In this document: piece after piece, positions 32,665-41,727 of the stretch
Numbering within the stretch: the first letter of the stretch is position 1
Layout: every line of letters begins with the position of its first letter
From: Zygnema cylindricum
Taxonomy: Eukaryota > Streptophyta > Zygnematophyceae > Zygnematales > Zygnemataceae
Assembly (NCBI GenBank): GCA_037447655.1
Contig: JBBHKE010002609.1
Location: 470,405 to 512,131 of the forward strand
Length of the DNA stretch: 41,727 bases
Direction of reading: 5' to 3'
Program-made: the position numbers and the translations under genes
Notes under the pieces: model-generated
Database searches by the model: none
Seen by the model: only the letters and a program-made list of their open reading frames with translations
What the model was told of the DNA's origin: nothing

Positions 32665-33337
32665 TGTTACGATTTACAATTATTGAATCTAGGTTTACGT
32701 GATGCTTGTTCGTTTTTAGTGTGGTTTAGATTTGGTCTCGCGTCACTTCGTGTATTTAGTTTGGTTTTATTTAGTACTCCGTGCGTCGGTTTGCGAATTC
32801 GGTTTTGTTTCGTTTGATGTATTATTTTGTGCGTGTACTTTTCATACGTCCACGATTAGATTATATTTATTTTTGTTTCGTTTAAGTTCTAGTACCTACG
32901 TCGAGAAGTTTCGTTTCGCGCGACGTACATCTAGTATGTTCGTTTCGCATAAGTTAAGTTTGTCGTACAACATTGTCAGTTTGGTTTCTAGTAGTTTCAT
33001 TTTGTTTTGTACCACATTTACGTCTAAGTACATTTAGACATTTCTAGAGTTAGTGTTCTAGATTGTTTCTACGGCTAAGTTATAAAGCCATTGTGTGAGT
33101 TAGATTGTATAACAATTAGGAATCAATCAAGAGTCAATTAAGGAGAATGAATTAAGAGAAGTGTAATGTTTAAGGATTGAGTTAATATGAGTTTATGTTA
33201 TTGAGTATTTAATTTCTCTCTATCTTGGATTATGAGCTTTTGATGTGTTGTAATGTTTGATTTCATTTTAATATCGCTTCCGCATTGAGACATTTAAGTA
33301 TTTGTGAGCGCATTCCGATTGACTCTTATTACTATCA
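32665..33337 (+). repeat. copia 3' LTR
   Basis: 673 bp, TG...CA. Nearly identical to the 5' LTR; the single indel lies in AAAGAGGAATG versus AAGGAGAATG near 33140. Confidence 0.95.
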
Positions 33338-33342
33338 ATTTT

Positions 33343-33850
33343 CTGCGTGTTCCGTACTTTGGTCGGAAGCGTACTTTTAAGCGAGTTTGCTGCTCAACAT
33401 TAAATGTGGTCCACCTGGTGACAGGACATCGTATCTTGCCATCGAAATAGAAAATGTGCTCCATTCCTGCGCTGCCACGTCACGTAGGAATTAGCTTTTG
33501 AGTACAGTTTACGGCAAGTCAACAATCGCTCGTATTTCGGAAACAAGGATGGAAACAGACAACAACACCGACACTTTTTGTCTTATCTCGGCTGAAACTC
33601 GAAAGGCGGTGAGGCTGACGCGGGAAGAGGAATAATGGGCTAATTCAAGGCTTTCAAGTGTTTACTACACCGACCCCTCCTAATAGAGCTGATCACCCTA
33701 TTTCTTGTTTAGAGTAGTGGGAAGTTAAACTAGATTTAGTGACGCTATTGAAGTAAGTAGCTCACAGTAAGCCACGCTGTAAAACTGACATGGCATAGGT
33801 ATTTCTATAAAGCATTAGCGCAAAAAAGTTACTACCTCTGACAGGGATTG
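33343..33850. repeat. repeat P, copy 2, right part
   Basis: Continues the homology to 11236-11700 after the retrotransposon (CGTTCCGTACT/GTGTTCCGTACTTTGGTCGGA, GTTTACGGCAAGTCAACAAT, CTCGTATTTCGGAAACAAG). It ends just before copy C of the GTTCAAAAGTAGG element. Confidence 0.75.
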
Positions 33851-33862
33851 GCGTGTACCATA

Positions 33863-34413
33863 GTTCAAAAGTAGGTGAAAGTAGGTCCATACAATATGCC
33901 TATTGTACGCAAAACATACAATATGGCCTTAAGACCCATATTGTATTGGTCGCAAAATGAAGAATAATAGTAACAGGGTTGAGTTGCACATCAATCGATA
34001 GAGAATTAAACGTCATGCCTAAATTTGAAAAACATTCGGACAAATTTTTATTTTTCCGTGAGTTTTGAGGTATTTTATATTTAAGCCGTCAGATTCGGAC
34101 GATCGGAAGGTCGCTGATCAAAGTAGCGACATAAGAAGATCACATGAAAAGCCCATAACACAACTTACGATAGGACTTATGTCCTCGTTTTTTTTTGGGT
34201 TTTTTTTCCCGCGGAATGTCATCCTACGCCGTGTCAGTTCCCTAAAAAAAATCGTCCGGCGGCGTGCGCTATACTATGATGATACGTCATATTCGTACGT
34301 TCGTACAAGAGTGTGCATAACGCACACACATACAGTATTCTACTCTACGCGAGTTTTGTGCCAAGTTTTGTGCGCCTACCAAAGGCCTACCATAAAAACG
34401 CCTACTTTTGAAC
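33863..34413. mobile_element. GTTCAAAAGTAGG-terminated element, copy C
   Basis: 551 bp, TA on each side, both termini intact, near-identical to copy B at 26126-26668. The open frame 34065-34664 crosses its right end and is not a gene. Confidence 0.85.
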
Positions 34414-34424
34414 TAAACCGTGTA

Positions 34425-34569
34425 CACCGTGAATCGCTAATAGTGTTAATTAGTGTTGGGTATCGAGGACCATTTTTTTGTCGATATTCGATATATATCG
34501 ATTATCAAAATATCGCAATTTATCGCCGATATATCGAGGCTATTTTAAAAAAAAATGAAAATTTTCACT
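34425..34569. mobile_element. truncated CACCG element and TATCGA-rich segment
   Basis: The left terminus CACCGTGAATCGCTAATAG begins 9 bp after copy C, but no right terminus follows. Repeated TATCGA/CGATAT words fill 34480-34546. Confidence 0.6.
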
Positions 34570-34877
34570 GGTTTGCAAAGTCACGTGCCTTCGGACAAGG
34601 TGACCGTAAAATCTTTGCCGAAAAGAAATACGGTTTTTTCCTGGAAGTTACTGTAGCAGAGTGAACGAGATCTCTAAGGTACATTGATGTGGTACACTTG
34701 CAAAGTACACATGCGTAATACACAAGTACAGTAGTCGGTTTCCAAATCTTTGACGATTTAAATATTTGATCGTCAATTTACGTGGAGCCACTCAAATCAG
34801 AACACGTAGGCAAAAACTTGTTTACAGACGATACGCGATGTAACCGAGGCCTCTGTAATACATATATTTTGTTGTCC
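34570..34877. repeat. dispersed repeat R, copy 2
   Basis: Homologous to 12905-13240 (see that entry). It runs directly into a fragment of a GTTCAAAAGTAGG element. Confidence 0.7.
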
Positions 34878-34879
34878 GT

Positions 34880-34998
34880 CAACCCTGTTACTATTTTATT
34901 TCATTTTGCGGCCAATACAATATGGGTCTTAAGGCCATATTGTATGTTTTGCATACAATAGGCATATTGTATGGGCGTACGGTCACCTACTTTTGAAC
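34880..34998. mobile_element. right-end fragment of a GTTCAAAAGTAGG element
   Basis: Matches the last 120 bp of copy A (CAACCCTGNTACTATTTTAT to CCTACTTTTGAAC) and ends at TA (34999-35000). The left terminus is missing. Confidence 0.75.
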
Positions 34999-35298
34999 TA
35001 TGATTTAAATCGTGTAAGATTATTGGGTAGATACTGAAAAATATCATTGTAAGGGTACGTCCCCATGTATTAAAGTATCGAATTTATTTTGTCGTTTTCA
35101 CCCAAAACGCAGTTCCGTACGAGAAAAACTTTAGCCGTACAATAAAATCAATTCTTTAAAAGTACAGCAAACGTCAAGTCGATACTTTGAATGTAACGAA
35201 TTTTGTCGTTTTCCTTTTTTCGACCCCCGGGCAATAGAATCCAGCCCGTCAAAAAACTTCATCAAAAATCACCTCGCGACTTGATTTGAGGGAAAGTA

Positions 35299-35752
35299 CA
35301 CCGTGAATCGCTATTAGCGTACATGACGCTAATTGGGATACCCCTTTTTTTTGGGGCAAATTCTCAAATAGAATAAAGTACGCTAAATGTTTTTGCACGT
35401 TATTTGAGGTACCCCGCTCAATACAGTTCATAACTGTAATTTAGTGCCCTTTTAAATAGTGTGGTGTACGGACTGTCAGATCCGTACTATTTTGTACCCT
35501 TTTGAGATATAAAAGTAAAAAAAAAAAAAAAAAATCCGGCAGACGCGGATGTCGCAAAACGCTGCGGCGTACGATTTGAACTATTCCGTACACACACATG
35601 TTTTCATGTTTAGATATTATGGTCCGACAATGAATACAAAACAATTTACAAATTAGAGTGAATGATAAATTAGTATCATTGTGTACCCTAAAAAGCCCAA
35701 TTTACCGTAAAGTACGCTAATTGTTTCATCACGCTAATAGCGATTCACCGTG
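35299..35752. mobile_element. MITE-like element, GGGGTACCCC subfamily, copy 2
   Basis: 454 bp between TA dinucleotides, closely similar to 7780-8268. The right terminus reads ATTCACCGTG instead of ATTCACGGTG, one mismatch to the left end. It has an internal A-run of about 19 at 35516-35534. Confidence 0.85.
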
Positions 35753-36485
35753 TAGCGTTAATGTTTTTTCCGTCTATTCCTATATCTTTTTTCCGTACGT
35801 ACATGTTTGATTGTGGATCTGACGGCTGCGATTGAAAGGTAACATTCTCAGCTTCCGGTTGGCGGTCTTGAATTGAAAATTGGACAAATGTGTACGGAGA
35901 AAAGATGTTTTCAGTCGCGAAGATATTATTATCGTAAATAGCGATGTACGATGTAGTGTTTCGTACGGCGGCACATCGCATGCCGATACATCGGTTCTCG
36001 GCGCATTTAACCGATGCAAATCGGGACCATCACGAGAAGATGCGACAATAAGACATTTTTGGGTATTTTTGACGTGGTTCGACAGATAAAAATGATTAAT
36101 CTCTACTTAATATTGCAATAATTAAAGGTTATTTGAGTTGTTAATTTTCTTTGATTTATGTTTTTATTGTTTCTCGTCCGTTTACTTTTATTCATTTTGC
36201 ATCCGCCGTTTTCTCATTCGTGGATTGGGATACTCTTATGAGTTTGAACTCATTAGTAGCAGATAGCTTTGTTGTTGGACTAAGTTTGGAGTATTTTGAC
36301 CCTTTGCCAAACATATATTTCCCGTATGAATCTTAACCCACTGAAAATTAATATTGTGCACAAGAAGCCTATGTGAATGGTTTCTTGCCGATTTTCGGGT
36401 GTCCGAAGACATTTGAGAAGGCTCACTCCAAGCATCATCGTCAATTTTAAAAATATGATTTTCTCTTGGAATTTCCCTTTCCCCT
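35753..36485. other. spacer; first 190 bp paralogous to 4064-4255
   Basis: 35755-35945 shares GCGATTGAAAGGTAA, CTCAGCTTCC and TTGAAAATTGGA blocks with 4092-4205. The rest holds no supported gene. Confidence 0.5.
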
Positions 36486-36600
36486 CTAAACATTGACCGT
36501 CGAATCCGGCACAACGTCGAAATCGAATTCATCAATGTTCCAGAAATGGGCGATTTCCTCCTCTTTGTAAAAATCTTGATGTTCACATGTTTGAAGGGCC
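36486..36600 (-). CDS. possible small coding exon of unknown product
   Basis: The minus-strand frame ends with a short acidic peptide containing FYKEEEIAHFWNIDEFDFD and a TAA-type end near 36486. Upstream the frame runs through a GA microsatellite, so only the last 38 codons are plausible. There is a possible acceptor (AAGCCATAG) before it. It resembles no family I recognise and may be chance. Confidence 0.2.
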
Positions 36601-36624
36601 ATAGTCCCTATGGCTTGTGTCAGA

Positions 36625-36680
36625 TGGAGAGTGAGAGGAAGAGGGAGAGTGAGAGGGAGAGGGAGAGTGAGAGGGAGAGT
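36625..36680 (+). repeat. GA-rich microsatellite
   Basis: Repeated GTGAGAGGGAGAGG units. They generate Leu/Pro/Ser-rich frames on the minus strand. Confidence 0.9.
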
Positions 36681-36683
36681 CAT

Positions 36684-37235
36684 ACTGCGTATTAATCACA
36701 AATGGTAAGTGCCCCTTTAACAATACACCGGACCTACAGAGGGGATAGGATGCCCAATAACACAAATTATTGTTTTCAAAATATTAAGTAGAACAAAAAG
36801 TTTATAGATAAAAAGGATCAATTATGCTACAAACATAAATGTTTTACAACAACTGCTGAAATTCAAAGCAATATACCCTCCTAAACTCCCTTTTTTGTGC
36901 AATTCGACTTGCACACTTAACACCTCACAACATCCACACAAAAGTGTGATAAAAGTCAACATTATCTACATTCTAATATCTTATGATTCAAAAATACCTC
37001 ATGATTCTAAATTGTATACAACTTTGGCACAACATAAGACTCGCATTACCCAGAATCCATTCCTGGACCGAATCAAATCAATAAAAAGATAATAATAATC
37101 TTAAATCGCTAACCAATCATTAAATAATAACGTACTACATCATCGACTAATGCTAGATATGTCAATATTGCTCGACCAAATCCTTGCTTTCCTAAAAAGG
37201 AAAACAAGAAAGAATTGTATGATTCAATGATGAGT
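36684..37235. other. spacer, probable 3' flank of the Root_cap gene
   Basis: AT-rich, no gene seen. The part nearest 37235 should contain the 3' UTR of the minus-strand gene. Confidence 0.45.
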
Positions 37236-38812
37236 TCATGCTGATGTCACCGCAAAGGAATCGGTTTCCTGAAACGCAGAGAAACGACAATCGGCCTCCA
37301 TAATACCAGATGATTCATAGTCTTTGAGAGCTCCATCTAAAAAGCCTTTTCCACTCTCTCCATCTGCGACAATCGAGTGGTGGAGAAGAGCAGCCACTTG
37401 GGAAAATTGAATGGCTCGATCTTCTCGTCCTTCACGGTAGGTTTGTCCAAGAACTCCATGAATAAGGGGAGTCGTCTGGAAAAAAATAAACAAAAAACAA
37501 AAACGGAAAACGACTTTAAACACCCCAATGCAACATCATGGAAAAAGTTATTGTTAAGGGAATGACGAATGCTGATTTACAATTATTTTTGACATGCATC
37601 GAACGTCTCCGAAGAGCAATCCAAAAATCGTTGAAAAAAATTTACCCATACGCCAAGAGTAAGAGTTCGTCTAGACTCAAAACCAGCCCAAAGATAGTTT
37701 ATTACCACTACTCCAAAAACTGGAAACAAAAGATGGTTGAATCACACCAGTCCTGCCTACACTATGACGTCACATTGCGTAACGTCACATCATATCTTGG
37801 AGGTGTGAGTCAAACTGGACTCACCTTCACCCAGTTAATACCCAAACTCAAATGATATTCGGCGTCATCTGGCCTCTGCAGTAACGGATTGGCTGCCCTG
37901 ATTCTGACATCCATATCCAGCAAATCGGCGATATTCACTGTGTAGTAATCCACATCTAAAACGCCATACTTCTCCACAGCCTCTAATTTGATCGTCAGAC
38001 CGCCCTCCATCTTAAACTCATCTCCCACCTGTGCACACCCGCCAAAAACAACAAAAGGCATCACGACATGGAGCTGCGTGAAAAAATGATTAAAGAGGAA
38101 TAACAACTTTGCAAATGACAAGTGTTGTGATCAGCAAACCAGTGACAAACAACAAAATTCTACTATTAAATTTTGACTGATGACTACCTTTGGATATGGA
38201 ATCTTTCAGCCTCACATGAGTATTTTACGGTCGCCATTAACCCAAAACCCTCCCAATATTCCCTCCCTCCCTCCCTCCCTCCATTGTAAATCCATGAAGG
38301 GCTTTCTTTAAAAATGAAAAAGCAGTGCCTGCAATTGGATCTCGCATTTACCTCCATTGTAGGCAAACTGTTTCCATTAACTGCCGCGTGTGCCAAAAAT
38401 CCGTTGCCACGTGTGGCATTACTTCCGCCACGTGCCCTCATCCACAGACTATATTCCGTACCGTCCACAAGCCACATGACTGCGGCCTCCTTGATCCATG
38501 TCCGTACAGCCTTTCCGTTCTTTATGACGGTGGCGCTCTCCGTACGGTCGTCCAAGTATCCGGTTAGTTTCATATTGATGTGGATGTTACTGTCAGAGAT
38601 AAGACAAAAGGTTTTGTCTGGCTCTCCACTAAAATCAAAATGAGTACCGTGCGCACCGACCAAATGCGGATCGTTCGTAACTTGGGTTTTGCATTTTGCG
38701 CCGACTTTTGTTAAAACGACGACGTCATTCGAACAATCGGGACCTTTCCCGCCCATGTAGATAAAGCAAATGCCGCCATAGGCTCCCCTGCGAATGCCAA
38801 GATCATGGTCAA

Positions 38813-38850
<38 letters not shown>

Positions 38851-39979
38851 TAAAATTGTAATATAATATGTATTAGAATTGTAACATAATATGTATTAGA
38901 ATTGTAATATAACATATTTGTTATTCATATAAAGAGATTCTACATCATGTATCACGTGTCACATTCTTCGAATGCAAAAAAAGACAACGAGGCGGAAAGG
39001 ACCATTCCTTCCATGATTCAAAAACCCCAAAATCCTAATCCTAGTCCTAATCCCCTAACCCTAACCCTATCCCTAAGTGCAATCCTCCACAATTTTGACC
39101 TAAAAACTGGCTAAAATGTGCAGCAACCCTACTGCTCATGGCGATCTAGCAATCTAGAAAGCGTCCAGTATTGTCACGTGCGAAAAAGATCTTACAAATT
39201 GAGCCATTGGTAGACCGTACAATTCCTCGCTTGCTTGCACTTGATACAACATTTTCTGGCGGCTTTCGTCTGCGAGGCCGTGATGATGTACTGCGTTCCG
39301 TTCAGTTCCGTGTCGTCCTCCAAGTCGCCGGACAAATAGAAAGAGCCGTTGCCGTATCCTACTAAATACGGACAATTGGACGGGATCTGAACGCACGGAG
39401 GGGAACAAAAGGGAGGTATTTTAGTAACATTTTGAAACCAACATTTTTGGTACAATTGTGAAGACATTAAATGTTAATGTTTTCTTTTTCCGCTTAAATC
39501 AACGTTTTCAGTCTACATACGTGTCTGGTTCTCTTTGGGAAAAAGCCAAAAGGAAGGTGAAATTTTTAAATCTGCATCGCAACTGTCAGTTGCAAAACAT
39601 ATGAGTTCAAAATTTTGAAAGCCGTTGAAGACATTAATACTACTAGCGACACAATGTGTGACGTTACGAAACGCCTCGTAATGGATCGCGATGCTATACT
39701 CACGCAAAAAATGGTTGCATTTGTCAAATTATTCTGATGGAAAATGAGCGATAAGATGTGCATCTTGTTTCTTTGGTTTTTTTTGTCGTTTTGTGAGTCT
39801 TTAAGCACCTTGAAGTATCCATTAAGGCCGCCTTTTTTGCATGGGCCCGTATTGCATCCCTGGTTCTCCCTGTAGTTCGGACACGGTCTCTCACCGCCTT
39901 TTTTCGAATCTACTTTCACACCTACGGACACCAAAATTAATGCTACTAACAAAATCGAAAAAAAGAGAGACGCAGCCAT
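37236..39979 (-). CDS. secreted Root_cap-domain protein, five exons
   Basis: Minus-strand join: 39979-39809, 39386-39196, 38787-38352, 38028-37825, 37475-37236 (413 aa, stop TGA at 37236-37238). All four introns are GT-AG (donors GTGCTT, GTAAGA, GTAAAT, GTGAGT) and the phases agree. Residues 1-24 are a hydrophobic signal peptide, so the product should enter the secretory path. Residues 30-57 are Cys-containing (CPNYRENQGCNTGPC). Residues 104-139 have a Cys pattern (CCIKC, NCTVYQW, GGICFIY) like an Apple/PAN module; this is tentative. From NDPHLVGAHGTHFDFSG (159-175) to HGVLGQTYR (340-348) the protein follows the Root_cap family (PF06830), a plant extracellular group of unknown biochemical role first described from root caps. 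The tail includes FSAFQETDSF. The upstream region is CT-rich on the coding strand, as in many plant 5' UTRs. Start: first ATG, followed directly by the signal peptide. Confidence 0.85.
38261..38282. repeat. (CCCT)n microsatellite in intron 3
   Basis: Five CCCT units plus CC inside the third intron of the Root_cap gene. Confidence 0.9.
38813..38930. repeat. AT microsatellite and 24-bp tandem repeat in intron 2
   Basis: AT dinucleotides (38813-38851, one C interruption), then about two and a half copies of a 24-bp unit ATAATATGTATTAGAATTGTAA-like. Located in the second intron of the Root_cap gene. Confidence 0.85.
39032..39076. repeat. degenerate telomere-like repeat in intron 2
   Basis: Variants of CCTAA/CCCTAA (ATCCTAATCCTAG, CCCCTAACCCTAACCCTATC). 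It resembles decayed telomeric DNA, although the plant type CCCTAAA is not exact. Confidence 0.7.
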
Positions 39980-39984
39980 CTCTA

Positions 39985-40110
39985 GAAAAAAAAAGATAGA
40001 GGAAGAAGAGGGAATGAGAGAGAGAGAGAGAAAGGTAGAGCGGACGAGCTACAACGAAAGAGAGAGGAAGAAAGAGGAGAAAGAGAGAGAGAGGGAGAGA
40101 GAGATGGGAC
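39985..40110 (-). promoter_or_regulatory. CT-rich 5' leader of the Root_cap gene
   Basis: Nearly pure purine on the plus strand (GA repeats), hence CT-rich on the coding strand just upstream of the ATG at 39979. Such tracts are common in plant core promoters and 5' UTRs. No TATA box was pinned down. Confidence 0.45.
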
Positions 40111-40345
40111 AAGATTGATTTTATATTAGTTGAGAGAAGAACACGAGAGGGAGAGGGATGAGATTCCAGGCAAGGATTCAGTCTTTTATTTCGTCTCAAA
40201 TTGGCATATGGCATGTGGCATGGTGGCTGTTTCCTGGGGTGTGACGTGACACGGCTGTTCGAACCGGGATGTAGGCGGCATTGCAAAATGACAGACGGCG
40301 GCCATCCGGACCGGGCCCTCGTGGATTCTGCTTAGGAAACGACCG
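40111..40345. other. upstream flank of the Root_cap gene
   Basis: Likely promoter region of the minus-strand gene. No specific motif can be defended. Confidence 0.35.
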
Positions 40346-40347
40346 TA

Positions 40348-40364
40348 CACCGTGAATCGCCGTG
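40348..40364. mobile_element. minimal CACCG element remnant (17 bp between TAs)
   Basis: TA-CACCGTGAATCGCCGTG-TA: a left terminus of the family joined almost directly to a right-terminus-like end, as if the whole interior had been deleted. Confidence 0.5.
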
Positions 40365-40366
40365 TA

Positions 40367-40675
40367 GCGGTATGAAATATATAGCGTGGAGTTCATTTTC
40401 ACGTCATTAAATTGTATTTTAAGTCCGGTCAACCGCCTACCAAATTAGAGTGAGGAGAAAAATAGCTGGTGTTACCAACTCTATTTTTTGGTAACTGGTG
40501 AAACAGCCTGTACTAAATTAAATGGAAAAGATACTTTCATCAGCTGGCTCGGGGCACTGAACTTGGGCCTGTCACATGAGATTTTAGGCCTAAAGTTCCA
40601 TCGGGAGGTTTCTGGAATTGTACGGCCAGTATTACTGGCTGTTGTGTTTTGGAGTACGGGCCATCGGGTACAGTA
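40367..40675. other. spacer, no gene seen
   Basis: A plus-strand frame at 40488-40694 runs into the next element; no motif is recognised. Includes TTTAGGCC words but no repeat array. Confidence 0.4.
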
Positions 40676-41174
40676 CACCGCGAATCGTAATTAGAGTAAA
40701 TAACGCTAATTCGGTCGCCCTAAATTTCGACTCTATCACCTTAAATAGAGTAAATGATTCTAAATTTTTCATTATACTATTTAAGGTAAAGTTTAATTAG
40801 CGTAAAAAGATTATAATATAGGTTCGTTTTAAATAGTGTGGAGTACGGACGACGTCCGACGTGCAAAATTGTACTTTTATAAGAAAAAAGTACAAATAAT
40901 GATTTCATACAGGCCGTTATCATGTAACTGCGTTTTAACAAACCGCGTAGTGCGAACGTCATAGTGACGATAATCTGTACGTTTTGTCAGATTCTGTACG
41001 AATACCTTATTTACAGTAGAGATATTAGCGCGCCAAATTAGAGTACTTAAATAAATTAGAGTAAAATTCATTTTTGAAAGAGTTCTATCACATAAATTAG
41101 AGTTCATAACTCTAATAATGTTTTTCTCTTTTTTTACTCTATTTTTTTCATTACTCTAATTACGATTCGCGGTG
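40676..41174. mobile_element. MITE-like element, CACCGCGAATCG termini
   Basis: 499 bp between TA dinucleotides, with perfect inverted ends CACCGCGAATCGTAATTAGA and complement. The subterminal word TAGAGTAAA recurs where other copies have TAGCGTAAA. The TAGAGT/ACTCTA variation is matched at both ends. Non-coding. Confidence 0.85.
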
Positions 41175-41176
41175 TA

Positions 41177-41727
41177 GTGTCTGTAAACAAGCTTTTACGT
41201 ACGTGTTCTACTTTGAATGGTACCACGCACGCTAATATTAGTTTTAAAAATCGTCAAAGATTATACAAACCGACAGATTTTCATATAAAATTTTCATTTG
41301 CGTACCATGTACTGTACTTGCGGACCAAGTCGTTGTAAGTTGTAACACAGAAATTCTTACGCTTTGCGCGGGAAACCACGACGCTGGAATGGTGGTAGAA
41401 AGAGGGTGACGAAAGAGCGTCACCTTATATGTTTCGGCAAGAATTTTCGGCTGGATTTTGGTGGACTCGTGTCTACCTTTCCAAAGGCACATGTCCTGTG
41501 CAGCGTGTGGAAACTAGGGTGGTAGTCCATCGTGGAACGTATCTCTTTTATCGACGTGTACACATTCTACACGTTCTGTAGCTGACTAGCCACCTTCCCG
41601 AGGCTGGTAGCTAATCACAAAGTGGAACTGAATTTATCCAAGTGGCGCAATATCTAGTCGTTGAATGAGTCAATTAGTTTGCTCACAGTTACGACGCAAG
41701 CTTTATTAGGGTTGCTTTTGAAGGACC
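41177..41727. other. right edge, no gene seen
   Basis: No supported gene or complete repeat. The minus-strand frame 41244-41492 has no recognisable motif. Confidence 0.4.

Larger units (their letters stand above)
27221..33337 (+). mobile_element. full-length Ty1/copia LTR retrotransposon
   Basis: 6117 bp, flanked by the 5-bp target duplication ATTTT (27216-27220 and 33338-33342). Two LTRs of 674 and 673 bp start TGTTAC and end ATCA and are about 99 percent identical, which suggests a recent insertion. It has a primer-binding site for initiator tRNA-Met, a polypurine tract and one gag-pol frame with domain order Gag, protease, integrase, reverse transcriptase, RNase H, which defines the copia group. 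It interrupts repeat P between sequences that are contiguous in copy 1 near 11235. One in-frame UAG divides the polyprotein. Confidence 0.96.

Noticed and set aside
34065-34664. 199-codon frame
   Set aside because: It spans a GTTCAAAAGTAGG element, a truncated CACCG element and repeat R, so it is a chance frame across nested repeats.
37377-38643. Plus-strand frames opposite the Root_cap exons (for example 37538-37855 and 38314-38643)
   Set aside because: They are antisense shadows; the minus-strand exons have consistent splice sites, phases and family motifs.
39891-40286. 131-codon minus-strand frame upstream of the Root_cap start
   Set aside because: Ser/Leu-rich translation of the CT-rich leader in another frame.

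Overview
The window looks like nuclear DNA of a streptophyte (a land plant or a charophyte green alga). The reasons are a WRKY transcription-factor gene with the conserved phase-2 intron of the WRKY domain, a Root_cap-domain secreted protein gene, GT-AG introns, a full-length Ty1/copia element primed by initiator tRNA-Met, a hAT (BED/DUF659) transposase relic, and many small TA-flanked inverted-repeat elements. The species cannot be fixed from sequence alone; a non-angiosperm such as a characean alga is a guess from the divergent WRKY protein and the repeat-dominated landscape.

Layout. 1-620: three poly(A) tracts and a 170-bp sequence that recurs reversed but NOT complemented, an exact mirror repeat and probably an assembly or sequencing artefact. 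776-3422 (+): a three-exon WRKY gene; exon 1 carries a 15-bp minisatellite coding for Val-Gly-Gly-Glu-Asn repeats, exons 2 and 3 split the WRKY domain at the conserved Arg codon. 4064-21670: almost wholly non-coding and repeat-built, with short elements bearing CACCG... termini, a GTTCAAAAGTAGG-terminated element, a foldback structure, a 2-kb non-coding repeat ('repeat P', my label), and microsatellites. 22100-24070 (+): hAT transposase pseudogene, followed by two tandem-repeat arrays. 24900-33850: a second copy of repeat P, split first by a GTTCAAAAGTAGG element and then by a young, complete copia retrotransposon (27221-33337, 5-bp duplication ATTTT). 33860-35755: more nested small elements. 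37236-39979 (-): a five-exon Root_cap-domain gene with signal peptide. 40348-41174: two further CACCG elements; the right end holds nothing recognised.

Only two host genes are well supported, and they have no evident functional link. The most interesting points are the exact mirror repeat at the left edge; the single in-frame stop of the copia polyprotein, which sits in the integrase/reverse-transcriptase linker in the UAG-CAA-UUA context known for stop-codon readthrough; the WRKY variant (WLKYGQK, C-X7-C-X23-H-X-H) fused to a minisatellite-coded N terminus; and small elements whose terminal inverted repeats differ between copies yet mostly match within a copy. All identities rest on reading the sequence by eye; no database search was run.
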